Made by a program: the position numbers and the translations under genes. This document shows positions 8,112 to 16,342 of a stretch of 64,000 bases of DNA, piece after piece. Below the pieces are notes generated by a model that was given only the letters and a program-made list of their open reading frames with translations, did not search any database and was not told the DNA's origin. Source of the DNA: Streptomyces sp. NBC_00358 (GTDB taxonomy: Bacteria > Actinomycetota > Actinomycetes > Streptomycetales > Streptomycetaceae); the NCBI RefSeq assembly GCF_036099295.1, contig NZ_CP107976.1, positions 8,370,001-8,434,000 on the forward strand, read 5' to 3'. Each line of letters begins with the position of its first letter. The first letter of the stretch is position 1.

Positions 8112-8818
8112 GCGGCGTGATCGTCACCGGCCCGCCGAAGGCGGACGCGAAGGACGTCGAGGCGATCGCCGGACACGGCACCGCGACCGTGCACGAGGCC
8201 ATGGGCCGTACCGGCCTGCTCGGGACCCGTCTGCGCCCCATCCAGCAGGGCGTCCGCGTCGCGGGCACCGCCGTCACCGTGCTGTCCTGGCCGGGAGACA
8301 ACCTCATGATTCACGCCGCCGTCGAGCAGTGCGGCGAGGGCGACCTCCTGGTCGTCACCACCACCTCGCCCTCCACGGACGGCATGTTCGGCGAACTGTT
8401 CGCCACCGCGCTCCAGCGGCGGGGCGTGCGCGGACTGGTCATCAACGCCGGCATCCGGGACACCGCGGAACTGCGCGGGATGGGCTTTCCCGCCTGGTCC
8501 GCCGCCGTCAGCCCGCAGGGCACCGTGAAGGCGACCGGCGGCTCCGTGAACGTCCCGGTGGTCCTCGGCGGCCAGATCGTCCGGCCCGGCGACGTGATCC
8601 TCGCCGACGACGACGGCGTGGTGTGCGTGCCCCGCGAGGACGCCCGCGAGGTCGCCGAGGCCTCCGAGGCCCGTGAGCGGAAGGAGGCGCTGGCCCGTGC
8701 CGCCTTCCTCGAAGGCGAACTCGGCCTGGACCGCTACGGGTTGCGCGAGACCCTGGTGCGACTGGGCGTGACGTACACGACGTACGACGAGTACGCCGGG
8801 GGCGGAGCCGCGCCGTGA
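8108..8818 (+). CDS. galC: 4-carboxy-4-hydroxy-2-oxoadipate aldolase / oxaloacetate decarboxylase (RraA fold)
   Basis: A 236-residue class II aldolase of the RraA-like LigK/GalC group. It should split 4-carboxy-4-hydroxy-2-oxoadipate into pyruvate and oxaloacetate, and decarboxylate oxaloacetate, using Mg or Mn. The core GELFATALQRRGVRGLVINA followed by GIRDTAELRGMGFPAWS carries the catalytic Arg and metal-site Asp of the family (RDTAEL), and GDVILADDDGVVCVP is another family signature. Its start and stop overlap both neighbours (ATGA and GTGA), so it is translationally coupled between the hydratase and the tautomerase. This is among the clearest assignments in the cluster. Confidence 0.85.
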   Translation: MSGVIVTGPPKADAKDVEAIAGHGTATVHEAMGRTGLLGTRLRPIQQGVRVAGTAVTVLSWPGDNLMIHAAVEQCGEGDLLVVTTTSPSTDGMFGELFATALQRRGVRGLVINAGIRDTAELRGMGFPAWSAAVSPQGTVKATGGSVNVPVVLGGQIVRPGDVILADDDGVVCVPREDAREVAEASEARERKEALARAAFLEGELGLDRYGLRETLVRLGVTYTTYDEYAGGGAAP

Positions 8819-9900
8819 GCGGGCCCGGGGAGGTGCGCTGCATGCTGCTGCGCGGCGGCACCTCCAAGGGCGCCTACTTCCTGGCCGGGGACCTGCCCGC
8901 CGACCCGGCCGAACGCGACGACCTGCTGCTGCGCGTGATGGGCAGCCCCGACCCGCGCCAGATCGACGGACTGGGCGGCGCGCACCCGCTGACCAGCAAG
9001 GTGGCCGTGGTCTCGGCCTCCGCCGACCCCGCCGCGGACGTCGACTACCTGTTCCTCCAGGTCGCCGTCGACCGGGCGGAGGTGTCGGACCGTCAGAACT
9101 GCGGCAACATCCTCGCCGGAGTCGGCCCGTTCGCCGTCGAACGCGGACTCGTCGAACCGGGGGAGGGCCGTACGTCGGTACGCATCCGCATGGTCAACTC
9201 GGGGGACCTCGCCCACGCGAGCTTCCCCACCGAGGGCGGGCGCGTGGTCTACGAGGGCTCCGCCGAGATCTCCGGAGTGCCGGGGACCGCGGCGCCCGTG
9301 GTGATCGAATTCCCGCGGGGGAGCGCCCCGTTGCTGCCCACCGGCCACGCCCGCGACCTCGTCGCCGGCACTCCGGTGACCTGCGTGGACAACGGCATGC
9401 CGACGGTGCTCATCGCCGCTTCCTCGCTGGGTGTCACCGGATACGAGGACCCCAAGGACCTGGAGGCGGATCAGGTACTGGTCGGCCGGCTCCGCGAGAT
9501 CCGCCTGGAGGCAGGCAAGTTGATGGGTCTCGGGGACGTCGGGAGCGCCACCGTTCCCAAGCTGACCCTGCTCGCCCCACCCCGCGCCGGCGGAGCCGTC
9601 ATGACCCGCACCTTCATCCCGGTTCGCTGCCACACCTCCATCGGGGTCCTCGGCGCCGCGAGCGTCGCCGCCGGGCTTCGGGTGGAGGGCGGCGTCGGGC
9701 ACGCCGTGGCACGTCCGCCGGAACGGGGCGACCGACTGCGTATCGAACACCCCACCGGATTCCTCGACATCGAAGCCGGTGTCGAGTACGGCCCGGGAGA
9801 CACCGCACCCGTGGCCCGGCGCACCGCCGTGGTCCGCACCGCACGCAAGCTCTTCGACGGCACGGTCTTCCCCCGGCCGGCCGGAGCCGCACAAAACTGA
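8815..9900 (+). CDS. galD: PrpF-family isomerase, GalD-like 4-oxalomesaconate tautomerase
   Basis: A 361-residue protein of the PrpF/diaminopimelate-epimerase fold. MLLRGGTSKGAYFL near the start, NCGNILAGVGPFAVE near residue 100 and DNGMPTVLIAA near residue 195 are typical of the group, which interconverts keto and enol (or cis and trans) forms of tricarboxylates. Next to GalB- and GalC-like genes the natural role is tautomerisation of 4-oxalomesaconate, the ring-opening product of gallate. A methylaconitate isomerase role (true PrpF) is less likely because no methylcitrate genes are present. GTG start overlaps the aldolase stop. Confidence 0.8.
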   Translation: MSGPGEVRCMLLRGGTSKGAYFLAGDLPADPAERDDLLLRVMGSPDPRQIDGLGGAHPLTSKVAVVSASADPAADVDYLFLQVAVDRAEVSDRQNCGNILAGVGPFAVERGLVEPGEGRTSVRIRMVNSGDLAHASFPTEGGRVVYEGSAEISGVPGTAAPVVIEFPRGSAPLLPTGHARDLVAGTPVTCVDNGMPTVLIAASSLGVTGYEDPKDLEADQVLVGRLREIRLEAGKLMGLGDVGSATVPKLTLLAPPRAGGAVMTRTFIPVRCHTSIGVLGAASVAAGLRVEGGVGHAVARPPERGDRLRIEHPTGFLDIEAGVEYGPGDTAPVARRTAVVRTARKLFDGTVFPRPAGAAQN

Positions 9901-9909
9901 GGAGGCCCC

Positions 9910-10860
9910 ATGGCCCCGCCGCTCGGCGACATCGCCCACCTCGGGCACGTCGAACTGCTCACCCCCGACCTGGACGCCAGCGTCCGGTTCTTCACGGACT
10001 ACCTCGGCCTGACCGAGAACGGCCGCTCCGGAGACTCCGTCTACCTGCGGACCTGGGACGACTACGAGCACCACAGCCTGACCCTGACCGCCCACACGAC
10101 CTCGGGCATCCGCCGCACCGCTCTGCGCGCCTCCAGCGAGGAGGCCCTCCAGCGCCGGGTGAAGGAGATCGGGAGCGCCGGCCGCGAGGGCCGCTGGGTG
10201 AACGACGAGCCCGGCCTCGGCCCGCTCTACGTCACCACCGACCCCGACGGCCACGAACTCGCCCTGTACTGGGAGAGCGAGTGGTACCGGGCGCCCGACC
10301 ACCTGAAGCCCGGCCTGAAGAACCAGCCGCAGGCCAAGCCCGGCCACGGGGTCGGCGTACGACGCCTCGACCACGTGAACTACCTGGCCTCCGACGTCGC
10401 CGCCAACGGAGACTTCGTCCGCGACGCGCTCGGGGCCCGCCCGACCGAGCAGATCCAGCTCGACAGCGGCCGGATCGCCGCCCAGTGGCTGACCTTCAGC
10501 AACAAGTCGTACGACGTCGTCTACACGGAGGACTGGACGGGTTCGAGCGGACGCCTGCACCACATCGCCTTCGCCACGGACACCCGCGAGGACATCCTGC
10601 GCGCCGCCGATCTCGCCATCGACACGGGTGTGTTCATCGAGACGGGCCCGCACAAGCACGCCATCCAGCAGACGTTCTTCCTCTACGTCTACGAACCGGG
10701 CGGTAACCGCATCGAGTTGTGCAACCCGCTCACCCGCCTCGTCCTGGCCCCCGACTGGCCGCTCGTCACCTGGACCGAGAACGAGCGGAAGAAGGGCCAG
10801 GCCTGGGGTCTGAAGACCATCGAGTCCTTCCACACGCACGGCACACCGCCCATCGGCTGA
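9910..10860 (+). CDS. Two-domain VOC-superfamily (type I) extradiol dioxygenase
   Basis: A 316-residue protein with two VOC halves, the usual plan of catechol 2,3-dioxygenases. The Fe(II) triad can be read in the C-terminal half: His155 (RLDHVNYL), His218 (RLHHIAFA) and Glu269 (GNRIELCN). The N-terminal half begins with HLGHVELLTPDL. It should cleave an ortho-diphenol ring next to the hydroxyls with O2. In known gallate pathways the dioxygenase GalA is of the unrelated LigAB type, so this gene would be an alternative enzyme for ring opening. The actual substrate (gallate, a substituted catechol or another trihydroxybenzoate) is not shown by sequence. RBS GAGGAGG; ten bases after galD. Confidence 0.85.
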   Translation: MAPPLGDIAHLGHVELLTPDLDASVRFFTDYLGLTENGRSGDSVYLRTWDDYEHHSLTLTAHTTSGIRRTALRASSEEALQRRVKEIGSAGREGRWVNDEPGLGPLYVTTDPDGHELALYWESEWYRAPDHLKPGLKNQPQAKPGHGVGVRRLDHVNYLASDVAANGDFVRDALGARPTEQIQLDSGRIAAQWLTFSNKSYDVVYTEDWTGSSGRLHHIAFATDTREDILRAADLAIDTGVFIETGPHKHAIQQTFFLYVYEPGGNRIELCNPLTRLVLAPDWPLVTWTENERKKGQAWGLKTIESFHTHGTPPIG

Positions 10861-10923
10861 CCGGCCTCCGGCGGCTTCCTGTCGGACGGTCAACTGAGCG
10901 ACCGGATCAAGCCAGTACATACG

Positions 10924-10954
10924 CGCGGGCGGCATGGGGCGTGTGCCGCCCGCG
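10924..10954 (+). terminator. Terminator of the gntR-galBCD-dioxygenase operon
   Basis: An 11-base-pair perfect stem (CGCGGGCGGCA and complement) with a nine-base loop, about 65 bases after the dioxygenase stop codon. Confidence 0.7.
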
Positions 10955-11020
10955 TGCGCTTTCACCTGGCTTTCAGCTGCCTGTGCGACGGTCTCGGACG
11001 GTGGCCTGATTGATTCCAGG

Positions 11021-11032
11021 ATTGTTGACAAA
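11021..11032. promoter_or_regulatory. Second copy of the GntR/FCD-type operator
   Basis: ATTGTTGACAAA contains the same TTGTTGACAA core palindrome as the site at 6535, identical over 11 bases. It lies just upstream of the -35 hexamer of the MFS promoter. Confidence 0.65.
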
Positions 11033-11160
11033 AGCGTTGACACTCTGGGAGCTCACTCCTTAGCGTCTGTCGCACAATCGGGTCAGCCGCACGAGCCGCG
11101 TCGACCCGCACCCCCGATCCCCTTCCAGGGCCCACGCCTCCTGGACGAGAGGAAACAACG

Positions 11161-12489
11161 ATGTCCTCCTCCCTCGCCCTGCCCGCTCGCGGCGGCAGCA
11201 GACTGGCCGCGCTGGTCGTCGGCCTCTGCTGGCTGGTCGTCCTCTTCGACGGCCTCGACATGTTCATCTACGGCTCCGTGCTGCCGCACATGCTGGAGAC
11301 GAAGGCCCTCGGTATCGACCCCGGCAAGGCCGGCGACGTCGGCTCCTACGCCACCTTCGGCATGCTGATCGGCGCCCTGTCCTCGGGCACCGTCAGCGAC
11401 TGGGTCGGCCGCAAGAAGACGATCATCGCCTCGACCGCCGTGTTCTCGCTGGCCTCCGCGGTCTGCGCCTCGGCCTCCACCCTGGACGTCTTCAGCCTCG
11501 GCCGCTTCCTGGCGGGCCTCGGCCTCGGCGGCCTGCTGCCGAGCGCGATCACCATGGCCACCGAGTACGCCCCGAAGGGCCGCCGAGCCCTGATCGTGGG
11601 CTCCCTGATGACCGCTCACCAGGCCGGTGGCATCGTCGCCGGATTCGTGGCGCTCGGGACGGGCGACTGGCGGGTCTCGTTCTGGATCTGCGTGATACCG
11701 CTGTTCATCGGGGTGCCGCTGGCGGCCGTGTACCTGCCCGAGTCGATGTCCTTCCTCCAGGCCAAGGGCCGCACCGACGAGGCCCGCGCGCTCGCCGACC
11801 GCCACGGAGTCGACCTGGCCGCCCGTGCCGGGGAGCGGCAGGCCGCGGCGGACCGCTTCGCAGCCGTCGCCGCCCTGTTCCGCGGCGGCCGCTGGGCCCA
11901 GACCCTGCTCTTCTGGATCGCCTCCTTCGGCGGTCTCCTGCTCGTCTACGGCGTCTCGCAGTGGCTGCCCTCGCTGATGAAGGCCAACGGCTACAACCTC
12001 GGGTCCTCGATCGGCTTCGTGATCGTCATCAACCTCGGCGGCATCGTCGGCATGCTGATCGGCGGCCGCCTCACCGACAAGTTCGGGGGCTCGCTGATCT
12101 CCGCGATCTGGTTCGGCGCCACCGCCGTCGGGATCTACTCCCTCAGCTTCAGGATGGCGCTGCCCCTCACCTACACCGTCGTCTTCCTGACCGGACTCTT
12201 CCTCTTCTCGGCCCAGGCCATGATCTACGCGACGGTGGCGCACCGCTCCGAGGACGACAACCGCGCCACCGCGGTCGGCTGGACCTCCGGCATGGGACGC
12301 TTCGGCGCCGTCTTCGGCCCCTGGCTCGGCGGCCGGCTGCTCGCCACCGGCTCGACCACCGCGGGCTTCACCGCCTTCGCCCTGGCGGGCGTCTTCTCCC
12401 TGGTGTTCGTCAGCCTGACCGGCCTGCGCCGGGTCCGGTCGACGCCCCCGAGCTCCGTGCGGCAGCAGGAGCTGGCCGCCACCGGCTGA
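11161..12489 (+). CDS. MFS transporter, aromatic acid:H+ symporter type
   Basis: A 442-residue 12-helix major facilitator. Helix 1 carries the acidic motif VLFDGLDMFIYGSVLP, which fits the DGxD pattern of the aromatic acid:H+ symporters (PcaK, BenK, GalT). GxxSDWVGRKK between helices 2 and 3 and the ESMSFLQAKGR stretch after helix 6 also fit. It probably imports the aromatic acid degraded by the preceding operon. ATG start with GAGAGGAAAC upstream. It is separated from the enzymes by a terminator but shares their operator. Confidence 0.85.
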   Translation: MSSSLALPARGGSRLAALVVGLCWLVVLFDGLDMFIYGSVLPHMLETKALGIDPGKAGDVGSYATFGMLIGALSSGTVSDWVGRKKTIIASTAVFSLASAVCASASTLDVFSLGRFLAGLGLGGLLPSAITMATEYAPKGRRALIVGSLMTAHQAGGIVAGFVALGTGDWRVSFWICVIPLFIGVPLAAVYLPESMSFLQAKGRTDEARALADRHGVDLAARAGERQAAADRFAAVAALFRGGRWAQTLLFWIASFGGLLLVYGVSQWLPSLMKANGYNLGSSIGFVIVINLGGIVGMLIGGRLTDKFGGSLISAIWFGATAVGIYSLSFRMALPLTYTVVFLTGLFLFSAQAMIYATVAHRSEDDNRATAVGWTSGMGRFGAVFGPWLGGRLLATGSTTAGFTAFALAGVFSLVFVSLTGLRRVRSTPPSSVRQQELAATG

Positions 12490-12507
12490 TCCGGCCGACG
12501 TGGAACC

Positions 12508-12548
12508 GGCGTCCGGGCGGGGCCTGACGAAGGGCCCGCCCGGACGCC
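12508..12548 (+). terminator. Terminator after the MFS gene
   Basis: A 14-base-pair perfect stem (GGCGTCCGGGCGGG and complement) with a 13-base loop, 19 bases after the stop codon. Confidence 0.75.
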
Positions 12549-12712
12549 CTCGTGCCGGGGCGCGACTGCGGGGAACGGCCACCTGCGGCCCGGCCCTCCG
12601 CGGCGGCCGAGCCGAACCTCCTTCCCCCACACGCCTCACCAGGTCCTTCCCGACCACCCGTGGGCCACATATTCCCGTTGCCCCGTTCGTCCCGGGATGC
12701 TGGAGTGAGCCC

Positions 12713-13489
12713 ATGGACCACGTTGCGGTACTCGCCCTGTTCGACCGGGACATGCGGGAAGGCGCCCGGCCCGACGCACCCGGCGCCCGGGTCGAGCGCG
12801 ACGGCGGGGTGGTGCGCCAGGTCGGCGCGGACAAGGGCTGGAACGGGGTGATCTGGTCCGACCTGGACGAGACGAACGCCGACGCGGCCATCGCCCGGCA
12901 GGTGCGCTTCTTCTCCGGGCTCGGGGGCGGGTTCGAGTGGAAGCTGTACGGGCACGACCGGCCGGAGGACCTGGGACAGCGGCTTCGGGCGGCCGGCTTC
13001 GTCGCCGAGCCCGAGGAGACACTGATGATCGCCGAGCTCGGCGATCTGGCCCTCGACGTCGAACCGCCCGAGGGCGTACGGCTGCTGCCGGTCACCGACC
13101 GTGCGGGCGTCGACCTCGTGGCCGCCGTCCACGAGCAGGCCTTCGGCGGGGACAGCACCCTCCTGCGCCACCAACTGCTCGCCCAGCTCACGGGCGCCAC
13201 GGACACGGTCGTGGCCGTCGTGGCACTCGCCGGCGACGTCCCCGTCAGCGCGGCCCGTATGGAACTCCTGCCAGGGGCACGGTTCGCCGGACTGTGGGGC
13301 GGCGGCACCGTGCAGGCCTGGCGGGGCCGCGGCATCTACCGCGCCCTCGTCGCGCACCGCGCCCGGGTCGCGGCGGCCCGCGGGTACCGCTACGTCCAGG
13401 TCGACGCCTCCAGCCAGAGCCGCCCCGTCCTCGCCCGGCTGGGCTTCCAGCCGCTCACCACGACCACGCCGTACGTGTACGAAGCATGA
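12713..13489 (+). CDS. GNAT-family N-acetyltransferase
   Basis: A 258-residue cytoplasmic protein whose C-terminal half is a GNAT domain: WGGGTVQAWRGRGIYRALVA contains the acetyl-CoA loop (RGRGIYRAL), followed by GYRYVQVDAS and FQPLTTTTPYVY at the end. The N-terminal half is not recognised. The ATG is chosen for its upstream GGAGTGA; the open frame extends further upstream into G+C-rich intergenic sequence. Substrate unknown. It stands alone between the MFS terminator and the epimerase-like gene. Confidence 0.75.
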   Translation: MDHVAVLALFDRDMREGARPDAPGARVERDGGVVRQVGADKGWNGVIWSDLDETNADAAIARQVRFFSGLGGGFEWKLYGHDRPEDLGQRLRAAGFVAEPEETLMIAELGDLALDVEPPEGVRLLPVTDRAGVDLVAAVHEQAFGGDSTLLRHQLLAQLTGATDTVVAVVALAGDVPVSAARMELLPGARFAGLWGGGTVQAWRGRGIYRALVAHRARVAAARGYRYVQVDASSQSRPVLARLGFQPLTTTTPYVYEA

Positions 13490-13523
13490 CGCCGGCCGCC
13501 GCCCGGGGGAGCGGCCGGGCCGA

Positions 13524-13551
13524 TGTCACATCCGCGCCTCCGCGATCCGTC
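13524..13551 (+). promoter_or_regulatory. ECF41-type promoter motif
   Basis: TGTCACA at 13524-13530 and CGTC at 13548-13551 are separated by 17 bases. This resembles the promoter described for group ECF41 sigma factors, whose targets are typically carboxymuconolactone decarboxylases, oxidoreductases or epimerases. The downstream gene is an epimerase-type protein and its ATG lies only nine bases after CGTC, so its transcript would be leaderless or nearly so. Confidence 0.6.
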
Positions 13552-13559
13552 GCATCGGT

Positions 13560-14471
13560 ATGACCACGAACCAGAGCATTCTCCTGGCCGGTGCGAGCGG
13601 GGTCCTCGGCCGGCACATCACCCGGGCCCTCACCGAGGCGGGCCACCGAGTCGCCGGCCTCGGCCGCGGCCCCGCCAACGACGTCCGGGCCGACCTCATG
13701 GACCGCGACGCGCTGCTACGGGCCGTCGACGGCCGGCACTACGACACCGTCGTGCTGGCCGCGACCGCCCTGCGCAAGGCGCCCCTGCGGCACCGCGACA
13801 TGCACGCGACCGACGACTTGCGCGTCGACGGCACCGCCCACCTGATCGAGGCCGCGCGAGCAACCGGCGCACGCCGGCTCGTCGCCGAGTCGATGGTCTT
13901 CGGATACGGATACGGCGACCACGGCGACCGGGCCGTCACCGAGTCCGACACGTTCGGTCCGCAAGGGACCACGCTCCAACTGGAACGGCACATCGCGGCC
14001 ATGCGCGTCAAGGAGCGACTGGTCTTCGAGGCCGCCGGTCTGGAGGGCATCGCGCTGCGCTTCGGCCTCTTCTACGGCGCGGGTGGCACCGACGCCCTGC
14101 TGCCCCTGCTGCGCGGGAGGAGGCTCCCCGTGGCCGAGGACCACGGCCGGGTCCTGCCCTGGGTCGACCTCGCGGACGCGGCAAGCGCGGTGGCCGCCGC
14201 CGTGGAACACGGGCGCCCGGGGGAGGCGTACAACGTCGCCGACCGTACGCCGCTGGGGTTCGCCGCCCATGTCCGGGCCGTGGCCGAGGAGTTCGGCCTC
14301 CCGAGGCCGATGACCGTGCCGCTGTGGATGATGGGGCCCATGACGTACGCGCACGCCGTGATGCGGACGACCCTGCGGGTGTCCTCGGCCAAGGCGGAGC
14401 GGGAACTGGGCTGGACGCCCGCGCACGCGTCCGCCTACGACGGTCTGGCCGCGCTCAAGGCCTCTGCCTGA
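13560..14471 (+). CDS. NAD-dependent epimerase/dehydratase-family protein
   Basis: A 303-residue extended short-chain dehydrogenase. The Rossmann motif is GASGVLGRHI (residues 10-19). An ESMVFGYGYG segment stands in place of the usual YxxxK region, and VLPWVDLADAASAV resembles the downstream helix of UDP-sugar epimerases. The substrate is unknown. The ATG has no ribosome site; with the ECF41-like promoter immediately upstream, leaderless translation is likely. The partner sigma factor is not in the window. The last 17 bases overlap the end of the convergent acetyltransferase gene. Confidence 0.75.
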   Translation: MTTNQSILLAGASGVLGRHITRALTEAGHRVAGLGRGPANDVRADLMDRDALLRAVDGRHYDTVVLAATALRKAPLRHRDMHATDDLRVDGTAHLIEAARATGARRLVAESMVFGYGYGDHGDRAVTESDTFGPQGTTLQLERHIAAMRVKERLVFEAAGLEGIALRFGLFYGAGGTDALLPLLRGRRLPVAEDHGRVLPWVDLADAASAVAAAVEHGRPGEAYNVADRTPLGFAAHVRAVAEEFGLPRPMTVPLWMMGPMTYAHAVMRTTLRVSSAKAERELGWTPAHASAYDGLAALKASA

Positions 14472-15375
14472 CGCCGAAGGCGACTCCCGTCGGTCGGAGG
14501 TCCAGCCGGTACTCCAGCTCCCGGTGGGTGGGCCGGTAGCCCAGTGCGTCGTTGATGCCGATCATGGGCGCGTTGCTGTCGGCCGTGTCGGTCAGCAGGC
14601 CGGTCAGGTCCGGGTGGCGCAGGCGGGCCAGGCGGATCGACTCCGCCTTCATCCAGAGCCCGAGGCCGTGGCCCCGGTGCTCGGGCAGGACGCCGGTTCC
14701 GTAGTGCTGGGCGTCGCCCCGGCCGTCGCCCGGGACGACGAGTTCCGAGAAGCCGACGATGGATCCGTCCGAGCGGTCCACCACCGCCACCGTCTGGAGC
14801 GCGTCGCCCCGTTCGAGCACGACCTCGGCCACCGCCACGACCCGCTCGACGTCCCAGACGTCGATCCCGTGGTCGCTGCCCTCCATCGGCATGTCGTCCA
14901 TGGCCCGCCGGGAGTCGGCGTAGGAGTGCGCCGGCCCGGGCGGCACGACGCCGTCCCAGTGTGTCAACTCGTAGCCCGGGTGCGGGCGTTCGACGATTTC
15001 GGTGATGGGCCGGAGGTCCAGTTCCGGCAGCGCGAGGCGTGCGAACGTCAGGGCCAGCGCCTGGTGGAACCCGCGCGCCGCGAGGAACCCGTCGCCGGGA
15101 GAGCCCGCCGTGACCGGGCAGACCAGTGACCGCCGTTCGTCGCGCCGCGCGGCGGCCACCGCGGCGTCCAGGAGAGCGCCGCCCACCCCCGCGCGCCGTT
15201 CGGCGGGGTGCACGGCGATCTCCAGCCCGGCGCGGTGATCCCTGCCCTCCTCGGTGGACAGCCGGAGGAACGCCGAGCCCACCGGGACCCCTTCGGCATC
15301 CGAGGCCAGCCAGGCCAGACGCCGGCTCGACGAGGTGGACTCGGGGTCGGTCAACGGCGTGATGCGTGGCGGCAA
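14455..15375 (-). CDS. Tandem GNAT N-acetyltransferase
   Basis: A 306-residue protein with two acetyltransferase domains. The first has VHPAERRAGVGGALLDAAVA and the second VLPEHRGHGLGLWMKAES, each an acetyl-CoA-binding loop (R/Q-x-x-G-x-G/A). Such tandem GNATs include mycothiol synthase and aminoglycoside-type enzymes; the substrate here is unknown. TTG start chosen because GGAGAG lies five bases upstream on the coding strand, while the longer TTG start (72 bases upstream) has no ribosome site. Its 3' end overlaps the convergent epimerase gene by 17 bases. Confidence 0.75.
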   Translation of the reverse strand: MPPRITPLTDPESTSSSRRLAWLASDAEGVPVGSAFLRLSTEEGRDHRAGLEIAVHPAERRAGVGGALLDAAVAAARRDERRSLVCPVTAGSPGDGFLAARGFHQALALTFARLALPELDLRPITEIVERPHPGYELTHWDGVVPPGPAHSYADSRRAMDDMPMEGSDHGIDVWDVERVVAVAEVVLERGDALQTVAVVDRSDGSIVGFSELVVPGDGRGDAQHYGTGVLPEHRGHGLGLWMKAESIRLARLRHPDLTGLLTDTADSNAPMIGINDALGYRPTHRELEYRLDLRPTGVAFGVRQRP

Positions 15376-15849
15376 GGTCTCTCCGTGGCGTCGGGCGGGC
15401 GGGTGCGAAGCCCGCAGACCGTAGCCGCGCGGACACGCGCCCCGCAACGCAATTCGGCGGCGCCACCACGGGCCCTCCGGTACTCCGCACCAGGTCGCCC
15501 CGGACCGGCCTGCTGAGCCCCGACCCCTGAGCCCAGCCTGCTCAGCCCGAACCGACGAGCCCCGAGCCGACGAGCCCGAGCCGATGAGCCCCGAGCCGAC
15601 GAGCCTGGGGAGATGAGCCCAGGCTGCTCAGCCCGAGCCGATGAGCCCGAGCTGATCAGCGTCGGCGATCAGTCCCCGTGCGTTCAGCACCGGGTTGCTG
15701 AGGGCCCGTTCAGCGGCGGCCGTTCAGCGTCCGCCGCTCGGCCTCGGCTGTGCAGCGCGGGCCGCTCAGCGTCCGCCGCTCGGCGCAGGCCGACTGAAGC
15801 CCCGCCGCTCGGCGTCGACCGCTCCGCGTCGGTCGCCGGCGCCCACCGC
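15376..15849. repeat. Degenerate tandem-repeat spacer
   Basis: No gene is supported here. From about 15515 to 15660 the sequence is built of variants of a GAGCCCGAGCCGAC unit (many GAGCC and GACGAGCC copies, interrupted by a GCTCAGCCCGAGCCGATGAG block seen twice in variant form). From 15720 to 15790 an 18-base unit starting CAGCGTCCGCCG occurs twice exactly (15725-15742 and 15767-15784, 42 bases apart). The pattern looks like replication-slippage expansion in a spacer. Confidence 0.65.
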
Positions 15850-16113
15850 TCAGTGCCGCCCCCTCGCCCGGTCCAGTGCCGCGACGCCCAGTGCGGCCAG
15901 GCCGATCTGGATGAGCCATTCGATCCAGTCGACGCCCTTGGTGTCGGCGACGCCGAACGCGGCGGCGACCCCCGACCCGATGAACGCGGCCACGATGCCG
16001 ACCGCGATCGTCCACAGGATGCCGATGCGCTGGCGTCCGGGTACGGCGAGCCGGCCCAGTACACCGATGATGATGCCGATGAGGATGGCACTGATGATGC
16101 CCGAGATCTCCAT
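15850..16113 (-). CDS. GlsB/YeaQ/YmgE-family membrane stress protein
   Basis: An 87-residue, almost wholly hydrophobic protein with three predicted membrane segments: IISAILIGIIIGVLGRL, a second starting WTIAVGIVAAFIGSGV, and WLIQIGLAALGVAAL. The glycine pattern and length match the transglycosylase-associated (GlsB) family of small inner-membrane proteins induced by stress; biochemical function is unknown even in studied members. Strong ribosome site (GAGGGGCGGAG) directly before the ATG. Confidence 0.8.
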   Translation of the reverse strand: MEISGIISAILIGIIIGVLGRLAVPGRQRIGILWTIAVGIVAAFIGSGVAAAFGVADTKGVDWIEWLIQIGLAALGVAALDRARGRH

Positions 16114-16342
16114 CTCCGCCCCTCTTGGTCGGTCCCCCGATGGTATGTATCTGCCCGCAACGGGCCGAGCCAGTCCGCCCCCGGACCCGCACCCGTGACG
16201 AACACCTCCGGGCCCTGTGCAGCCGCCAGTTGGTCATGTACCGTTCAATGATCTGTCGCGTGGAGGACGGCCAACTTCCGTTCTACGCGCGCAGACTCAG
16301 CGCCCGTACTGCCTCTCCCCACCCCTGACGGAGGTTCGCCGG

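Larger units (their letters stand above)
10861..11160 (+). promoter_or_regulatory. Terminator and promoter region between dioxygenase and MFS genes
   Basis: The first part holds a terminator hairpin (listed separately). The second part is A+T enriched and holds the shared GntR-type palindrome, two TTGACA hexamers (11025-11030 and 11037-11042) and TAGCGT at 11061-11066, 18 bases after the second. The transporter is therefore probably transcribed from its own regulated promoter. Confidence 0.6.

Noticed and set aside
8734..11043. Open minus-strand frame of 769 codons opposite galD and the dioxygenase
   Set aside because: Low-complexity Gly/Val/Asp translation, no ribosome site, and fully covered by well-supported plus-strand enzymes.
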